A DNA stretch of 23,476 nucleotides, from NCBI GenBank assembly GCA_964387325.1, contig CAYLYE010000086.1:1-23476 (forward strand), written 5' to 3'. Positions 1-9,218 of this stretch are shown here, piece after piece. Under the pieces are notes generated by a model. The model had not been told where the DNA came from. It saw only the letters and a program-made list of their open reading frames with translations, and did no database searches. Numbering within the stretch: position 1 is the first letter of the stretch; every line of letters begins with the position of its first letter. The position numbers were made by a program, and so were the translations under genes. This stretch comes from CAZZBK01 sp964387325 (GTDB taxonomy: Bacteria > Planctomycetota > Planctomycetia > Pirellulales > PNKZ01).

Positions 1-1460
1 TTCTCTCCGTCTTTGACCTGTGGCGCGACCAGCAGACGCACATTCCCCGGGTACTCCGACCGGGCCGTCGAGTGGGGCTGAAACCGTTCCTGCCATCGCT
101 GAATAACCTGCCCAAAGCCACTGGTCGCCGGATTGCCACGCAAGCTGCCGAAGATTTGATTGACCGTGTCCATCACGACCGGACTGCTGCGATAGCTCTT
201 ATCGAGCGGCTCGACGGTAATGCCTGTAAGTTCTGCACTGAGCGCCTCGAAGATCTCGGCTTCGCCGCCACGCCAACCGTAGATGGCTTGCTTCACGTCG
301 CCGACACAGAAAAACGATTCGTGTCGTTCGCTCGCGGTAATCTGCTCGGCGATAGGCCGCAGAATGCGCCACTGCTGACGCGAAGTGTCCTGAAACTCGT
401 CGAGCAGCAGATGCTCGATCTGGGCGTCGCTACGGAAGGCGGTCGCCGGGAGTCGCTGCTGCGACAATGCTTCGGAGAGGGCGTGTGTCACGTCATCGAA
501 CCGCAGCGCGCGATGCTCGTGTTTCAGCCGGCGTACTTCTCGATCGTAACGCTCAAGCAATCGGTAGGTGGCCTCCTTTTGCGTCACGAGTCGATTGATG
601 ATTGACGCTTTCGCTTCGGCAATGAGTGGTTCGTAGACTTCGACAATGTGAGGCTCGATGGGCTTACCGTAAAATAGTCCCTGACCTATCGTCAAGGCTT
701 TACCCAAGCCAGCGTTGATGAATTCGTCCCAATCGCGCGCCAGGGCAGCCGTCAGATCGTGCTGATGGGCCTGACTTAATCGTTTGCTGTCGCGGAAATC
801 GAGTTGCGTTAGTCGATCGATGGCCGCGAGCAACTCGCCGCCTTCCAGTTGCGAGCGTCGCGTGAGCCGCGTCCAGGCTTGTTCATCACTATGACGAAAC
901 AACTCATAAAGTTCGACGACCAACTGTCGGAGTTGCTCGCTGATCTTGCGTTGGGCTTCTCCTTTGTTGAGCATGTGCATGAGCGCTACGGCGTCGCTGG
1001 CGGACTCGTTGGCCAAGAGCGCGTCGATGGCCCGATCACGTAAGTTGGTCGCTTCTTGCTCATCGGTGATGCGCCACATGGGCGGCAGGCCGAGTTCAAA
1101 GCTGAAGTGTCCGGCGAGTTGAACAAATAGGCTATCGAGTGTACCGACACGGAGCCGATGCAGAAGCCCGACGAGCGTGCGCAGCCACTTCTGGCAATCT
1201 TGTTGTCGCAACTGGGCAAGCTGTAGCTGGTTGGCCAAGTCCTGTCGTACTTCGTCGCGTTCGACCGCCTCGGCCAAGCGCAAGAGGATGCGGTCGAGAA
1301 TCTCGCCTGCCGCTTTGCGAGCGAACGTGACCGCCAAGATGTGGTCGGCACGCTCGCCGGCGGCGATGAGCCCCAGGTAACGATGAGCAAGCCGGAACGT
1401 CTTGCCGGTCCCGGCCGAGGCGCGGATCACGAGATGCGAGAAGCCCGCCCGTGGCGACAT
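1..1460 (-). CDS. AddA/UvrD-like ATP-dependent helicase-nuclease subunit, C-terminus off the window
   Basis: This is a superfamily 1 UvrD/RecB-type helicase, probably the motor subunit of an AddAB-like enzyme that unwinds and resects DNA ends in the cytoplasm. I translated the minus strand from the ATG at 1458-1460 and it stays open to the left edge, giving 486 codons. Walker A reads ASAGTGKT at residues 14-21, followed by an AVTFARKAA motif Ia. Walker B reads LLLDEFQDTS at about 351-360, and GDVKQAIYGWRGG follows at about 387-400. YRSSP (motif IV-like) comes later. The ATG overlaps the stop of the upstream AddB-like gene as TGATG, which suggests translational coupling and a two-subunit complex. 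The C-terminal half, where AddA proteins carry a RecB-family nuclease domain, lies outside the window, so I cannot tell whether this is a full AddA or a nuclease-less helicase. The helicase assignment is secure; the AddA label rests on the neighbour. Confidence 0.9.
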   Translation of the reverse strand, partial: MSPRAGFSHLVIRASAGTGKTFRLAHRYLGLIAAGERADHILAVTFARKAAGEILDRILLRLAEAVERDEVRQDLANQLQLAQLRQQDCQKWLRTLVGLLHRLRVGTLDSLFVQLAGHFSFELGLPPMWRITDEQEATNLRDRAIDALLANESASDAVALMHMLNKGEAQRKISEQLRQLVVELYELFRHSDEQAWTRLTRRSQLEGGELLAAIDRLTQLDFRDSKRLSQAHQHDLTAALARDWDEFINAGLGKALTIGQGLFYGKPIEPHIVEVYEPLIAEAKASIINRLVTQKEATYRLLERYDREVRRLKHEHRALRFDDVTHALSEALSQQRLPATAFRSDAQIEHLLLDEFQDTSRQQWRILRPIAEQITASERHESFFCVGDVKQAIYGWRGGEAEIFEALSAELTGITVEPLDKSYRSSPVVMDTVNQIFGSLRGNPATSGFGQVIQRWQERFQPHSTARSEYPGNVRLLVAPQVKDGE

Positions 1461-4267
1461 CAGTCGGCCTCCGCTTCATCGTCGCTGGCCACTTGCAGCA
1501 TGGCGCTGGCAAATTGATCGTCGAGACAAATGCCCGCGAATGGTTCGCTAAACGGCGGCGGCTCGTGGTTCGGGGGCCAAAATATCTCCTGTCGAATGCA
1601 ACGCACGATGCGCCGGGCTTCCTCAAAAGCCTCGGACAAGGCGGCCTGATTCCATTGGGCCAGCTTAGATTGAACCTCATCAAGCTTTTCAGGGATCAGA
1701 ATATAGCCCAACTGAATCTGACCGCTTAGGTTCAACTCGCCAGCCAAGTGCAAATACAACGGGAGCTGCAAGTCGACCCAGCCTTGGTTCTTCACATAGT
1801 GCGCGTCCTCGGGAGAGGTGGCGGAGCGTCCGGTCTTGTAGTCGAGCAACTCCCAGCGGCCGGTTGCGTTGCAATAGTCGATACGATCGATCCGTCCGCG
1901 CAAATGGATCGGTCGGCCATCGACCTCGAACGACGACTGATTCGCTTCGTGCTCAACATAGCAAATACGAAAACCGTTTCGGCTACGCTCGACTTGCCAG
2001 CGGGCAAATGCCTGCAAACGACGACGCGCCTGTTCGATCTGTACCTCGACGGCGCTCATTGCATGCCCACCGAAACGCTCCGCCGTGAGGTTGTCGAGCG
2101 TGCCGCTCAAAAAATCCTCCAGTGTGCCTTGTTGCTGCGTGTCACGCAGATCGCTCTCGCCAAACGCCTTGAGCACGTCGTGAATCAGCGAACCAAACTG
2201 AGCGTCGTTCAGCTCATGAGCCGCGTCGTCGAAGGGCTTCAGTTTGAGGATGTGCCGTAGATAATATCGATAGGGACACGCGATGTAGTCACGAAACTCG
2301 GTCACGCGCATCGAGTCGATCGGCGCTGTAAGCGGTCGCGGCTGAGGGACCGTGAAGAGCGGTTGTTGAGCGCCAGGGGCAATCGAACGCGGCAGCACCA
2401 ACGGCCTGTGGGACGTGTGCGGTGCAAAGAAACGCATGGTACGGCCGGCCAGTTGACTGTCGCGAGAAGCCAGCAGCAATCGACTGGGGATCAACGGCTG
2501 ACGCTCACTGTCGCGTCGGCCCGCGATCACCCGTAACTCGGTTCTCGTGGCTGCCAGCACGCCTAGTGCATAGGCGTCACGCGCATAGCGTTGATCGTTA
2601 TCCTCGACCTGCAATCGCCGCCGCAATTCATTCGGCAAAAACGTGTCACCGTTGCACGACTGAGGCACCATCCCCTCGTTGCACCCAACAACGACGAGTG
2701 CTGGCGCGTCGTCCAATGGCAGTTCGAGCCAGCCGAGCAGCTCGATCGAGCCTGGCGCGATCCGTTCTGGAATCAACTCACCGGACAATGACTCGAGCAG
2801 TAATTTCAACGCCTCGCTGCCTGTTACGAGAGGAGCGAGGGTTCCGGGCACATCGCCCCAGAGTCGACAATAGTACTGGATTGCGTCGCAAGCAGCGAGG
2901 GTTTGCCGATCGGTCTCGTCATGGGTGTGCAATTCACCTTGGCCAAAAATGGCAATCAGCACGCCGACGACACTCTCGGCCCAGTCGCCAAGCGGACGTG
3001 CTTCACCTTGCAACGGAGCGGTCCATTGCTCGATCGTCGACACGAGGTTGCGCAACCACGGGGGTGTCCCCTTCGCTTTGAGCAGCCGCTCGTCGATTCG
3101 CGAGGGTAGGTGCTCGCTTACGTAGGTATCGCACTGGCTGAGTAAGGCTTCGTCGGCTCCGGCGGCTCGCAGCGCTCGTTCGAGGTGCGGATGACGCACG
3201 AGCGCGGTCAGTGCCGTCGTCGGTCGACCATCGAGCCATGCCGTCAACTCGCTGAGAAGCTGACACACACCGGAGCGGACGAGCGATTTACCCGCCCCGA
3301 ACCGGCCTGCCAAGCCACACTCGTCGAGCCGCTGTTGAATCCAAGGCACGAGCCGCTCGTCGGCTAAGCCGACCGTGATCTGGTCTGCCGAAAATCGCCC
3401 CTGATATCGGGCCAGTTCGCGCACGACGGCATCGGCCTGGTCGCTCGGCCCGTCGACAACTTCAATTCGCTCGTCGTCGATCTCGATTACCTCGTGGATC
3501 CAGCGCTCGGGCACAAGACAACCGTGCGCATCGAAACGATCGGCCCAGTCTGTTGGGGCCGAAATCAGGGCCGTCACGTGGTTGATAACTTCGGGGGCAT
3601 CAAGCATGCCACGCAGGGTTTGTGTCATGTCGACCGTTGCGAGCAACAGAATGTCGCGATCGGTCTCACACTCGCCGCGGCGAATCGCCTCGATGCGTGC
3701 CGTTTGAATGTCCCACAACTCGAGCTCGTCGATCCGACGCAAGTAATCTAGCTGCAAGCGCTCGAGCACATGCCAGCGCGATTGTTCGGTGAAGGAGGGA
3801 ATCCCCTTGCCGCATTTCAACACATCCGCAAATGTATGCCGCGCAGCGGCCAATTCTTTGTGCAGCGACGCGAGCAGCTTAGCGATTGCCATGTAGCCGA
3901 GACGGTCATGCTCGGGAGGAGGAAAGGGCAACAAAGGGCTCAGGTCCGTAGGATCCAGGGCGCGCAATGCCTTGACCCAGGCAAACTGCTGAGTCAGGTC
4001 GTCGGCAAATGGCCGCTTGGGGGTGTAGAGCTTTTCTGGCAATTGCCCAAGCGTCACGATCTCCGGTGGAATGACGGTACGCTGAGCGCTCTCGGCCGCC
4101 AGGACAAGTCGTTCGAGCAATCGTCGGCCGGCCTCGGCGCCGGTCGTGGCGATAATGACTCGTGAGAAGTCGAGCGTCGAGCCGCGAACATAACGATCAA
4201 CCAGATACGCCACGGCGGCGCTGATGGGTGGCTGAGGCCAGGGTAAGAATTCGCGTCGAATTGGCAT
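1460..4267 (-). CDS. AddB-like PD-(D/E)XK nuclease subunit (935 aa)
   Basis: This is a large protein with an inactivated helicase-like N-terminus and a C-terminal RecB/Cas4-type PD-(D/E)XK nuclease, the layout of AddB. Nuclease residues visible are D794 in GRIDRID, D809 and K811 in LLDYKTG, and a QLPLY motif about 20 residues later. A conserved CPYRYY segment begins at C664. The N-terminus lacks a Walker A: the equivalent stretch reads TTGAEAGRR at about 41-49, so ATP hydrolysis is not expected here and would come from the partner. AddB proteins usually hold a 4Fe-4S cluster with one Cys near C664 and a C-x2-C-x5-C at the end. Here only C914 of that trio remains, P905 and E908 sit at the other two places, and a lone C890 lies upstream. 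The start at 4267 has GGAG about 7 nt upstream. The gene begins 64 nt after the DUF1501 gene on the same strand and overlaps the helicase gene that follows. Confidence 0.85.
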   Translation of the reverse strand: MPIRREFLPWPQPPISAAVAYLVDRYVRGSTLDFSRVIIATTGAEAGRRLLERLVLAAESAQRTVIPPEIVTLGQLPEKLYTPKRPFADDLTQQFAWVKALRALDPTDLSPLLPFPPPEHDRLGYMAIAKLLASLHKELAAARHTFADVLKCGKGIPSFTEQSRWHVLERLQLDYLRRIDELELWDIQTARIEAIRRGECETDRDILLLATVDMTQTLRGMLDAPEVINHVTALISAPTDWADRFDAHGCLVPERWIHEVIEIDDERIEVVDGPSDQADAVVRELARYQGRFSADQITVGLADERLVPWIQQRLDECGLAGRFGAGKSLVRSGVCQLLSELTAWLDGRPTTALTALVRHPHLERALRAAGADEALLSQCDTYVSEHLPSRIDERLLKAKGTPPWLRNLVSTIEQWTAPLQGEARPLGDWAESVVGVLIAIFGQGELHTHDETDRQTLAACDAIQYYCRLWGDVPGTLAPLVTGSEALKLLLESLSGELIPERIAPGSIELLGWLELPLDDAPALVVVGCNEGMVPQSCNGDTFLPNELRRRLQVEDNDQRYARDAYALGVLAATRTELRVIAGRRDSERQPLIPSRLLLASRDSQLAGRTMRFFAPHTSHRPLVLPRSIAPGAQQPLFTVPQPRPLTAPIDSMRVTEFRDYIACPYRYYLRHILKLKPFDDAAHELNDAQFGSLIHDVLKAFGESDLRDTQQQGTLEDFLSGTLDNLTAERFGGHAMSAVEVQIEQARRRLQAFARWQVERSRNGFRICYVEHEANQSSFEVDGRPIHLRGRIDRIDYCNATGRWELLDYKTGRSATSPEDAHYVKNQGWVDLQLPLYLHLAGELNLSGQIQLGYILIPEKLDEVQSKLAQWNQAALSEAFEEARRIVRCIRQEIFWPPNHEPPPFSEPFAGICLDDQFASAMLQVASDDEAEAD

Positions 4268-4331
4268 CGTGCTCCGTCACTCCCACTGCATTGTAGGGGA
4301 CAGCGAGCGATCGGGAAACGCCCCACGCGGA

Positions 4332-5756
4332 TTAGAAGAGCGTCGTTAAAGGCTCGCCCTCGGCCAGCAAATTGAAGGTACGACCGTCGCGGTCTCGCGC
4401 TTCGAGATTGTCGACGCCCATTGCATGATAGACGGTTTTGGCCACGTGGGCGGGTGTGATTGGGTGATCGGCCGGATACTCACCGCGCCGATCGCTTGTA
4501 CCATAGGCCTGACCACCACGAATACCGCCCCCGGCGAGTAGCACACTCATACAATGGGTCCAGTGATCGCGTCCCGCGCCGGTTACACCGCCCGACCGAC
4601 GATCACCGATCTTGGGCTGGCGTCCCATCTCGCTCGTAACCATGAGCAGCGTCTCGTCGAGCAATCCGCGGTCATGTAAGTCGGCGACCAATGCCGAGAA
4701 ACCGCGATCAAATTCCGGGAGCAGATGCTCCCGCAGGCAATTAAAGTTGTTGCCATGAGTATCCCAGCCGCCAGCGCTCTTGCACTTATTGGCAATCTTC
4801 TCGTTTTCCATCCAAAACACGGTAATGAATGGCACACCTGCCTCGACGAGCCGCCGTGCCATGATCAGGCTCGTACCGTTAATCGTCGAACCATAGCGTT
4901 CGCGCAGCGCAACCGATTCGTCGGCCACATTAAATGCCGCCGTGGTCTGCGATGAACTAAGCAACTTCATTGCTCGAGCCTGATGCTGTGACCAGCGGTG
5001 ATGTTCGGCAAATTGATCGCTCGACCGCCGCGCATCGTCAAGTGTGCGCAATAGTTGCTTCCGGTCGTGTAGCCGCGCGACATCAATGTCCCCTTGCAAT
5101 GTGAGCGAAGGGGCTTGAAACTCCAGCGGCTTGTCGACGCTGCCGTGTACGTACAGCGGGTCGTGCTCTACTCCCAACTTCGCGGCAAACTGACCGGGAC
5201 GAGTGTAAGGCGCGCGGCTTGGCATGTGCGGCAAGGTCACGGCGTTGGGCAGATCGCGACTCGCCGGACGCTTCGAGCCCACGACACAGCCCAGGTAGGG
5301 CCAGTCATCGGCAAACGGAGTCCGGTTATTCCCGAGACTCAAAAAGCTGGGATCGGGCACATGCCCCGTCAGATTGTAATAGTAGCCCGCGTGATGATCG
5401 TTCGTCGATACGCTGGCCCGAATGGATCGAACCACGGCCAAGTGATGGGCCTGCTGGGCGAGCATCGGCAAGTGTTCGCTCAACTGAATGCCGGGGGCCG
5501 ATGTGGCGATTGGATTGAAGGGCCCGCGATACTCGTTCGGCGCGTCGGGCTTCATATCCCAGGTGTCGACATGCGACGCGCCACCACACAAAAAGAACAG
5601 GATCGTCGACCGGGCCGGGCCTTTACGTCGCGGCGCGGTCGTCATGTCCGCTGCAAGTGCGGGCTGGCCGAACTGAAGTCCGGCAAACCCCATGCTCGAC
5701 GCGACCATAAAAGTCCGGCGATTCCATGAGCGCAACGTCGTCGAGGAGAAGGGCAT
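4332..5756 (-). CDS. Tat-exported DUF1501 family protein (474 aa)
   Basis: DUF1501 proteins have an alkaline phosphatase/sulfatase-like fold and are greatly expanded in Planctomycetes; their substrate is not established. The N-terminus carries a twin-arginine signal, WNRRTFM at residues 11-17, followed by a hydrophobic stretch ending near QPALA, so export through Tat is expected. Family motifs, several of them likely metal-site residues, are GGASHVDTWD, GGWDTHGNN, VTSEMGR and GRDHWTH. I chose the ATG at 5756 over an in-frame TTG at 5831. It puts the arginine pair at positions 13-14, and a good promoter match (TTGACG, 18 nt, TACCAT) straddles 5831, so a transcript from it would begin downstream of that TTG. 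The gene is divergent from the PSCyt1 operon, whose second gene encodes another DUF1501 protein, and it precedes the AddB-like gene by 64 nt. Confidence 0.9.
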   Translation of the reverse strand: MPFSSTTLRSWNRRTFMVASSMGFAGLQFGQPALAADMTTAPRRKGPARSTILFFLCGGASHVDTWDMKPDAPNEYRGPFNPIATSAPGIQLSEHLPMLAQQAHHLAVVRSIRASVSTNDHHAGYYYNLTGHVPDPSFLSLGNNRTPFADDWPYLGCVVGSKRPASRDLPNAVTLPHMPSRAPYTRPGQFAAKLGVEHDPLYVHGSVDKPLEFQAPSLTLQGDIDVARLHDRKQLLRTLDDARRSSDQFAEHHRWSQHQARAMKLLSSSQTTAAFNVADESVALRERYGSTINGTSLIMARRLVEAGVPFITVFWMENEKIANKCKSAGGWDTHGNNFNCLREHLLPEFDRGFSALVADLHDRGLLDETLLMVTSEMGRQPKIGDRRSGGVTGAGRDHWTHCMSVLLAGGGIRGGQAYGTSDRRGEYPADHPITPAHVAKTVYHAMGVDNLEARDRDGRTFNLLAEGEPLTTLF

Positions 5757-5811
5757 ATTAATATGGTCTAAGGCGTGATGACCAACGGGCGGGCACGTTT
5801 GGACTCCCCCT

Positions 5812-5841
5812 ATGGTAGCCTGATCGATCAACCGACGTCAA
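5812..5841 (-). promoter_or_regulatory. Candidate sigma-70-type promoter for the leftward DUF1501 gene
   Basis: Read on the minus strand, TTGACG (5836-5841) is followed after 18 nt by TACCAT (5812-5817). These match the sigma-70 consensus boxes at five and four of six positions. Transcription would start near 5805, giving a leader of about 50 nt before the ATG at 5756. It was found by eye in the divergent intergenic region; planctomycete promoters are poorly catalogued, so this is a candidate only. Confidence 0.4.
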
Positions 5842-5892
5842 TTTGGCTTGCTTTCATATTCTCATCGACTGATTGCCGCCGCTGGATAAGAT

Positions 5893-5922
5893 TTGCTGAA
5901 CTTGAAGCACCGCTGGTATCAT
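5893..5922 (+). promoter_or_regulatory. Candidate promoter for the PSCyt1/DUF1501 operon
   Basis: TTGCTG (5893-5898) is followed after 18 nt by TATCAT (5917-5922). The -10 box matches five of six consensus positions, but the -35 box matches only three. A start near 5929 would leave about 35 nt before the ATG at 5964 and would put the upstream GTG at 5931 almost at the transcript end. It lies back to back with the candidate leftward promoter, with about 50 nt between the two -35 boxes. Confidence 0.28.
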
Positions 5923-5963
5923 AATCGACAGTGTTAAGCCCTCCTTGTTTTGGCTGTGTCCCC

Positions 5964-8900
5964 ATGCGGCTACCGCTCCTCATGAATCGCTTGCTGGCCA
6001 CTCTCGTTTGTTTGTGGGGGCTACCATGCCAAGCGGATGAGTTTTTCGCTACGAAGATCGAACCGCTCCTGAAAGCGCGCTGCTTCGAGTGCCATTCGCA
6101 CGCTCAGAAAATTGAGGGGGGATTGGCACTCGACTCGAAATCAGGCTGGCAGCACGGGGGTGACAGCGGGCCGGCAATTGTCCCCGGTAAGCCCGAGGCC
6201 AGCTTGCTCATCACGGCCGTGAGCCATGCGGAAAAAGATCTCAAGATGCCGCCGCAGAAAATGCTCCCCGCAGTCGAGATTGCGCTGCTCGCGGAGTGGG
6301 TCCGACGAGGCGCACCCGATCCACGTGTTCAAGCGCGCCCGGCCGGCGCTGACCTGACTGTGTCTGACGCGTGGGACACAGAGTTCCACAAGCGACTCGA
6401 TTGGTGGAGCCTCAAGCCATTGCGGCACGTAGAACTACCGCAAGTGAACGACTCGCAGTGGGGACGTGAGCCGGTGGATCGTTTTGTGCGCGCAGCGCTT
6501 GACGAGGCAAAACTGCCCCCCGCCTCCCCCGCAGATCGAACGGTGTTGCTGCGGCGATTGTCTTTCGTGCTCACGGGCCTGCCGCCGACCCGTGAATGGG
6601 TCGAGCGATTTGCCACATCGACCGACGACTCGGCCTATGAAAGTCTCGTTGATGAATTGATGAGCAGTCCGCACTTTGGTGAGCGGTTTGCGCGACACTG
6701 GATGGACGTGGTTCGGTACACCGACACCTATGGCTACGAGTGGGACAACCCGGCCAAGGGGGCATACGAGTACCGCGACTACTTGATCCGGGCGTTCAAC
6801 GATGACATTGGCTTCGATCAGCTCATCCGCGAGCAAATTGCCGGCGACTTGCTCGCGCCGCGCATTCATCCGACGGCACAGACCCAAGAGAATGTGATTG
6901 CCCCGATGTTCTATCATCTGGGCGAGCACCGTCACGGCAGCAGCTTGATGTTCAACGGTATTCACCAGGATATGGTGAACAACAAGATCGACGCGTTCTC
7001 AAAAGCGTTCTTGGCCACAACCGTCGCTTGTGCTCGATGCCATGATCATAAACTCGAAGCGGTCTCACAGCGCGATTATTATGCCCTCGCCGCGGTCTTC
7101 ACAACCCCGCGCTGGACCTCGCGAGTGATCGACATGCCCGGCACGAACGACACGGCATTGGTGCAACTCAAAAAGCTGCGATCGGCGATTCATGCTGAAT
7201 TGGCTTTGCAGTGGCGAACGGTCACCATCACTCCCGCCGCATTGCAACAGGCGCTGGGAGACGTGTCAAAACTGAAGCCTCAGTTGCATGAGATCGAGTA
7301 CCCGATCGTGCGGTTGATGGCTGCGGATGTTGACACGAAGCCCGCCTGGGAGGCATTACGCAAAGAGTGGCAAGAGACGCGAGATAAGCGACAACAGGCG
7401 AATAAGTCTTTTACATGGCTGGCCGACTTTCGCTCACCGACCATTCCTGCCGGTTGGGTGATCGAGGGGGACGGCCTGAGCGAGGGCTATGTTAATGACG
7501 CCACGCCCCTCGTGGCTCTGGAGGGGGACACGGTCGTCGCTCGCTTGCTGCCCCGAGGATATCACACGCACGCCCTGTCGTCGAAACTGCCTGGCGCGTT
7601 GCGGATGCCTCCGGAGCATTTCGTGCCCGGCAAGCTGGTCAGTGTCAACTTGGCTGGTGGAGAATACGGCGGTTACTTGGTGCTCGAAGAGCATGCGTTT
7701 CAGAACGAGACCGTGGCGTTTCTGACGAACGTCGAACCGCAGTGGAAATCGTTCGCCGATGCCGAGTTGAAGAACGGAGTTCAGCAAGTTACGGTCGAGT
7801 TTAACACCGCGCCGCTCAACCCTAACTTCCCACCCCGCACTGGGCTAGCCAAAGGACTGCCGCATGCAGACTTCGGCTATGATAAACGCAGTTGGCTGAG
7901 CATTACCGGGATCGTCACGCACGACGCGGCAGGCACGCCGCAAGACGAACTCGACCTCTTTGTGTCACTGTATAGCGGCGAGGCACCGCTGTCGCGCGAG
8001 GCCGCTTGGCAACGGCTCTGTATTTGGTTGAGCGCCGCCGTGCAGCGTTGGTGCGATGGAAAAGCAGAGGCCGGAGATCGACCACTGCTCGACTGGCTGC
8101 TTGTGAAAAAGCTGTTGCCGAATGCAGCCGCGCCGGGCGGTAAATTAGCAACGCTGCTCGCCGAGTACCGCCGGGTCGAGCAAGGGATCGCCTTCCCGCG
8201 TTCCGCCAACAGCATGGACGAGCGCGAGACGGCTAAAGTTACGTACCCGCTCAATGTGCGTGGCAACGTCGACGTGTCGGGACCAGCCGTATCCGGGGAC
8301 TTTTTGAAGATGTTCGCCGGCCGCAATCAAGTGGCTCAAAGCTCCGGAAGCGGCAGGCTCGAATTGGCCGACTCGCTCGTCAACATCGAGCATCCCTTGA
8401 CCGCGCGGGTTTATGTGAATCGCGTTTGGCAGTGGGTTTTTGGGACAGGTCTCGTCGCCACGAGTGATGACTTTGGCCGACTTGGCGATCGTCCTTCGCA
8501 TCCCGAGTTGCTCGACTGGCTGGCAAGAGAGTTTATGCGCGAGGGTTGGTCGACGAAAATACTCGTGAGACGTTTGGTGAATAGCCAAACGTTTCGTCAG
8601 TCGGGATTGGTGAGCGCGGCCGCGCGAGAACGGGACCCCGGCAATCGTTTACTGCACCATTATGCGACTCGCAGGCTCGAAGCTGAAGCCATTCGCGATG
8701 CATTGTTGGCTGTGTCGGGACGACTCAATCCGGCACTGTACGGACGACCGGTGTTGCCACCGCGGGCGGTCGAGGACAGTCCCAAGCGATTGTTTAGTGG
8801 TCCCCTCGATGGTCAGGGGCGGCGGTCGATCTATCTGCAAATGTCGATCATGGATCCGCCCAAGTTCCTGATGAGTTTTAATTTGCCGGACCTCAAATTG

Positions 8901-9218
8901 CCGACCGGACGACGCGATGTGACCAATGTTCCGACCCAGGCGCTCGTGCTGCTCAACGATCCGTTTGTCAGCGCGATGGCACAGCACTGGGCTCGGCAGC
9001 TCGTTGCGGACGGGAATGATCAACCCGAGGCACGTGTGCGGAGTATGTTTATTCGAGCATTGGGTCGGCAACCCCGAGATCGAGAATTGACCCGCTGGCT
9101 TGCGGCGCTCGACGAATTTGCGAGCGGACCGGGAGTTGATGTCATGCGCGACGAGCTGGCCTGGCAACGGCTCTCACACGCCCTGTTCAATACCAAGGAG
9201 TTCATCTACTACCGATGA
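5964..9218 (+). CDS. PSCyt1-DUF1549-DUF1553 planctomycete cytochrome-like protein (1084 aa)
   Basis: This is a multidomain exported protein typical of Planctomycetes; the biochemical role of the family is unresolved. A signal peptide (residues 1-24, ending PCQA) precedes a PSCyt1 domain whose CFECH at 40-44 is a c-type haem motif. DUF1549 follows at about 150-370 and contains the characteristic CARCHDHK (C356, C359, H360), a second CxxCH. A beta-rich segment at about 483-670, starting near ADFRSPTIPAGWVIEGDG, resembles a lectin-like or carbohydrate-binding insert, but this is only inferred. DUF1553 occupies about 805-1060 and contains ARVYVNRVWQWVFGTGLV. I start it at the ATG at 5964 because this gives a clean signal peptide; an in-frame GTG at 5931 adds 11 residues that fit less well, and an ATG at 5982 is also possible. 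Its stop overlaps the next DUF1501 gene as ATGA, so the two products are probably made together. Confidence 0.92.
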   Translation: MRLPLLMNRLLATLVCLWGLPCQADEFFATKIEPLLKARCFECHSHAQKIEGGLALDSKSGWQHGGDSGPAIVPGKPEASLLITAVSHAEKDLKMPPQKMLPAVEIALLAEWVRRGAPDPRVQARPAGADLTVSDAWDTEFHKRLDWWSLKPLRHVELPQVNDSQWGREPVDRFVRAALDEAKLPPASPADRTVLLRRLSFVLTGLPPTREWVERFATSTDDSAYESLVDELMSSPHFGERFARHWMDVVRYTDTYGYEWDNPAKGAYEYRDYLIRAFNDDIGFDQLIREQIAGDLLAPRIHPTAQTQENVIAPMFYHLGEHRHGSSLMFNGIHQDMVNNKIDAFSKAFLATTVACARCHDHKLEAVSQRDYYALAAVFTTPRWTSRVIDMPGTNDTALVQLKKLRSAIHAELALQWRTVTITPAALQQALGDVSKLKPQLHEIEYPIVRLMAADVDTKPAWEALRKEWQETRDKRQQANKSFTWLADFRSPTIPAGWVIEGDGLSEGYVNDATPLVALEGDTVVARLLPRGYHTHALSSKLPGALRMPPEHFVPGKLVSVNLAGGEYGGYLVLEEHAFQNETVAFLTNVEPQWKSFADAELKNGVQQVTVEFNTAPLNPNFPPRTGLAKGLPHADFGYDKRSWLSITGIVTHDAAGTPQDELDLFVSLYSGEAPLSREAAWQRLCIWLSAAVQRWCDGKAEAGDRPLLDWLLVKKLLPNAAAPGGKLATLLAEYRRVEQGIAFPRSANSMDERETAKVTYPLNVRGNVDVSGPAVSGDFLKMFAGRNQVAQSSGSGRLELADSLVNIEHPLTARVYVNRVWQWVFGTGLVATSDDFGRLGDRPSHPELLDWLAREFMREGWSTKILVRRLVNSQTFRQSGLVSAAARERDPGNRLLHHYATRRLEAEAIRDALLAVSGRLNPALYGRPVLPPRAVEDSPKRLFSGPLDGQGRRSIYLQMSIMDPPKFLMSFNLPDLKLPTGRRDVTNVPTQALVLLNDPFVSAMAQHWARQLVADGNDQPEARVRSMFIRALGRQPRDRELTRWLAALDEFASGPGVDVMRDELAWQRLSHALFNTKEFIYYR

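Noticed and set aside
72..605. A 177-codon plus-strand open frame at the left edge
   Set aside because: The minus strand here encodes the helicase Walker B and following motifs, so this is a shadow.
5757..5831. A 25-residue N-terminal extension of the leftward DUF1501 protein from a TTG start
   Set aside because: It would push the twin-arginine motif inward, and a plausible promoter -10 box lies downstream of that TTG.
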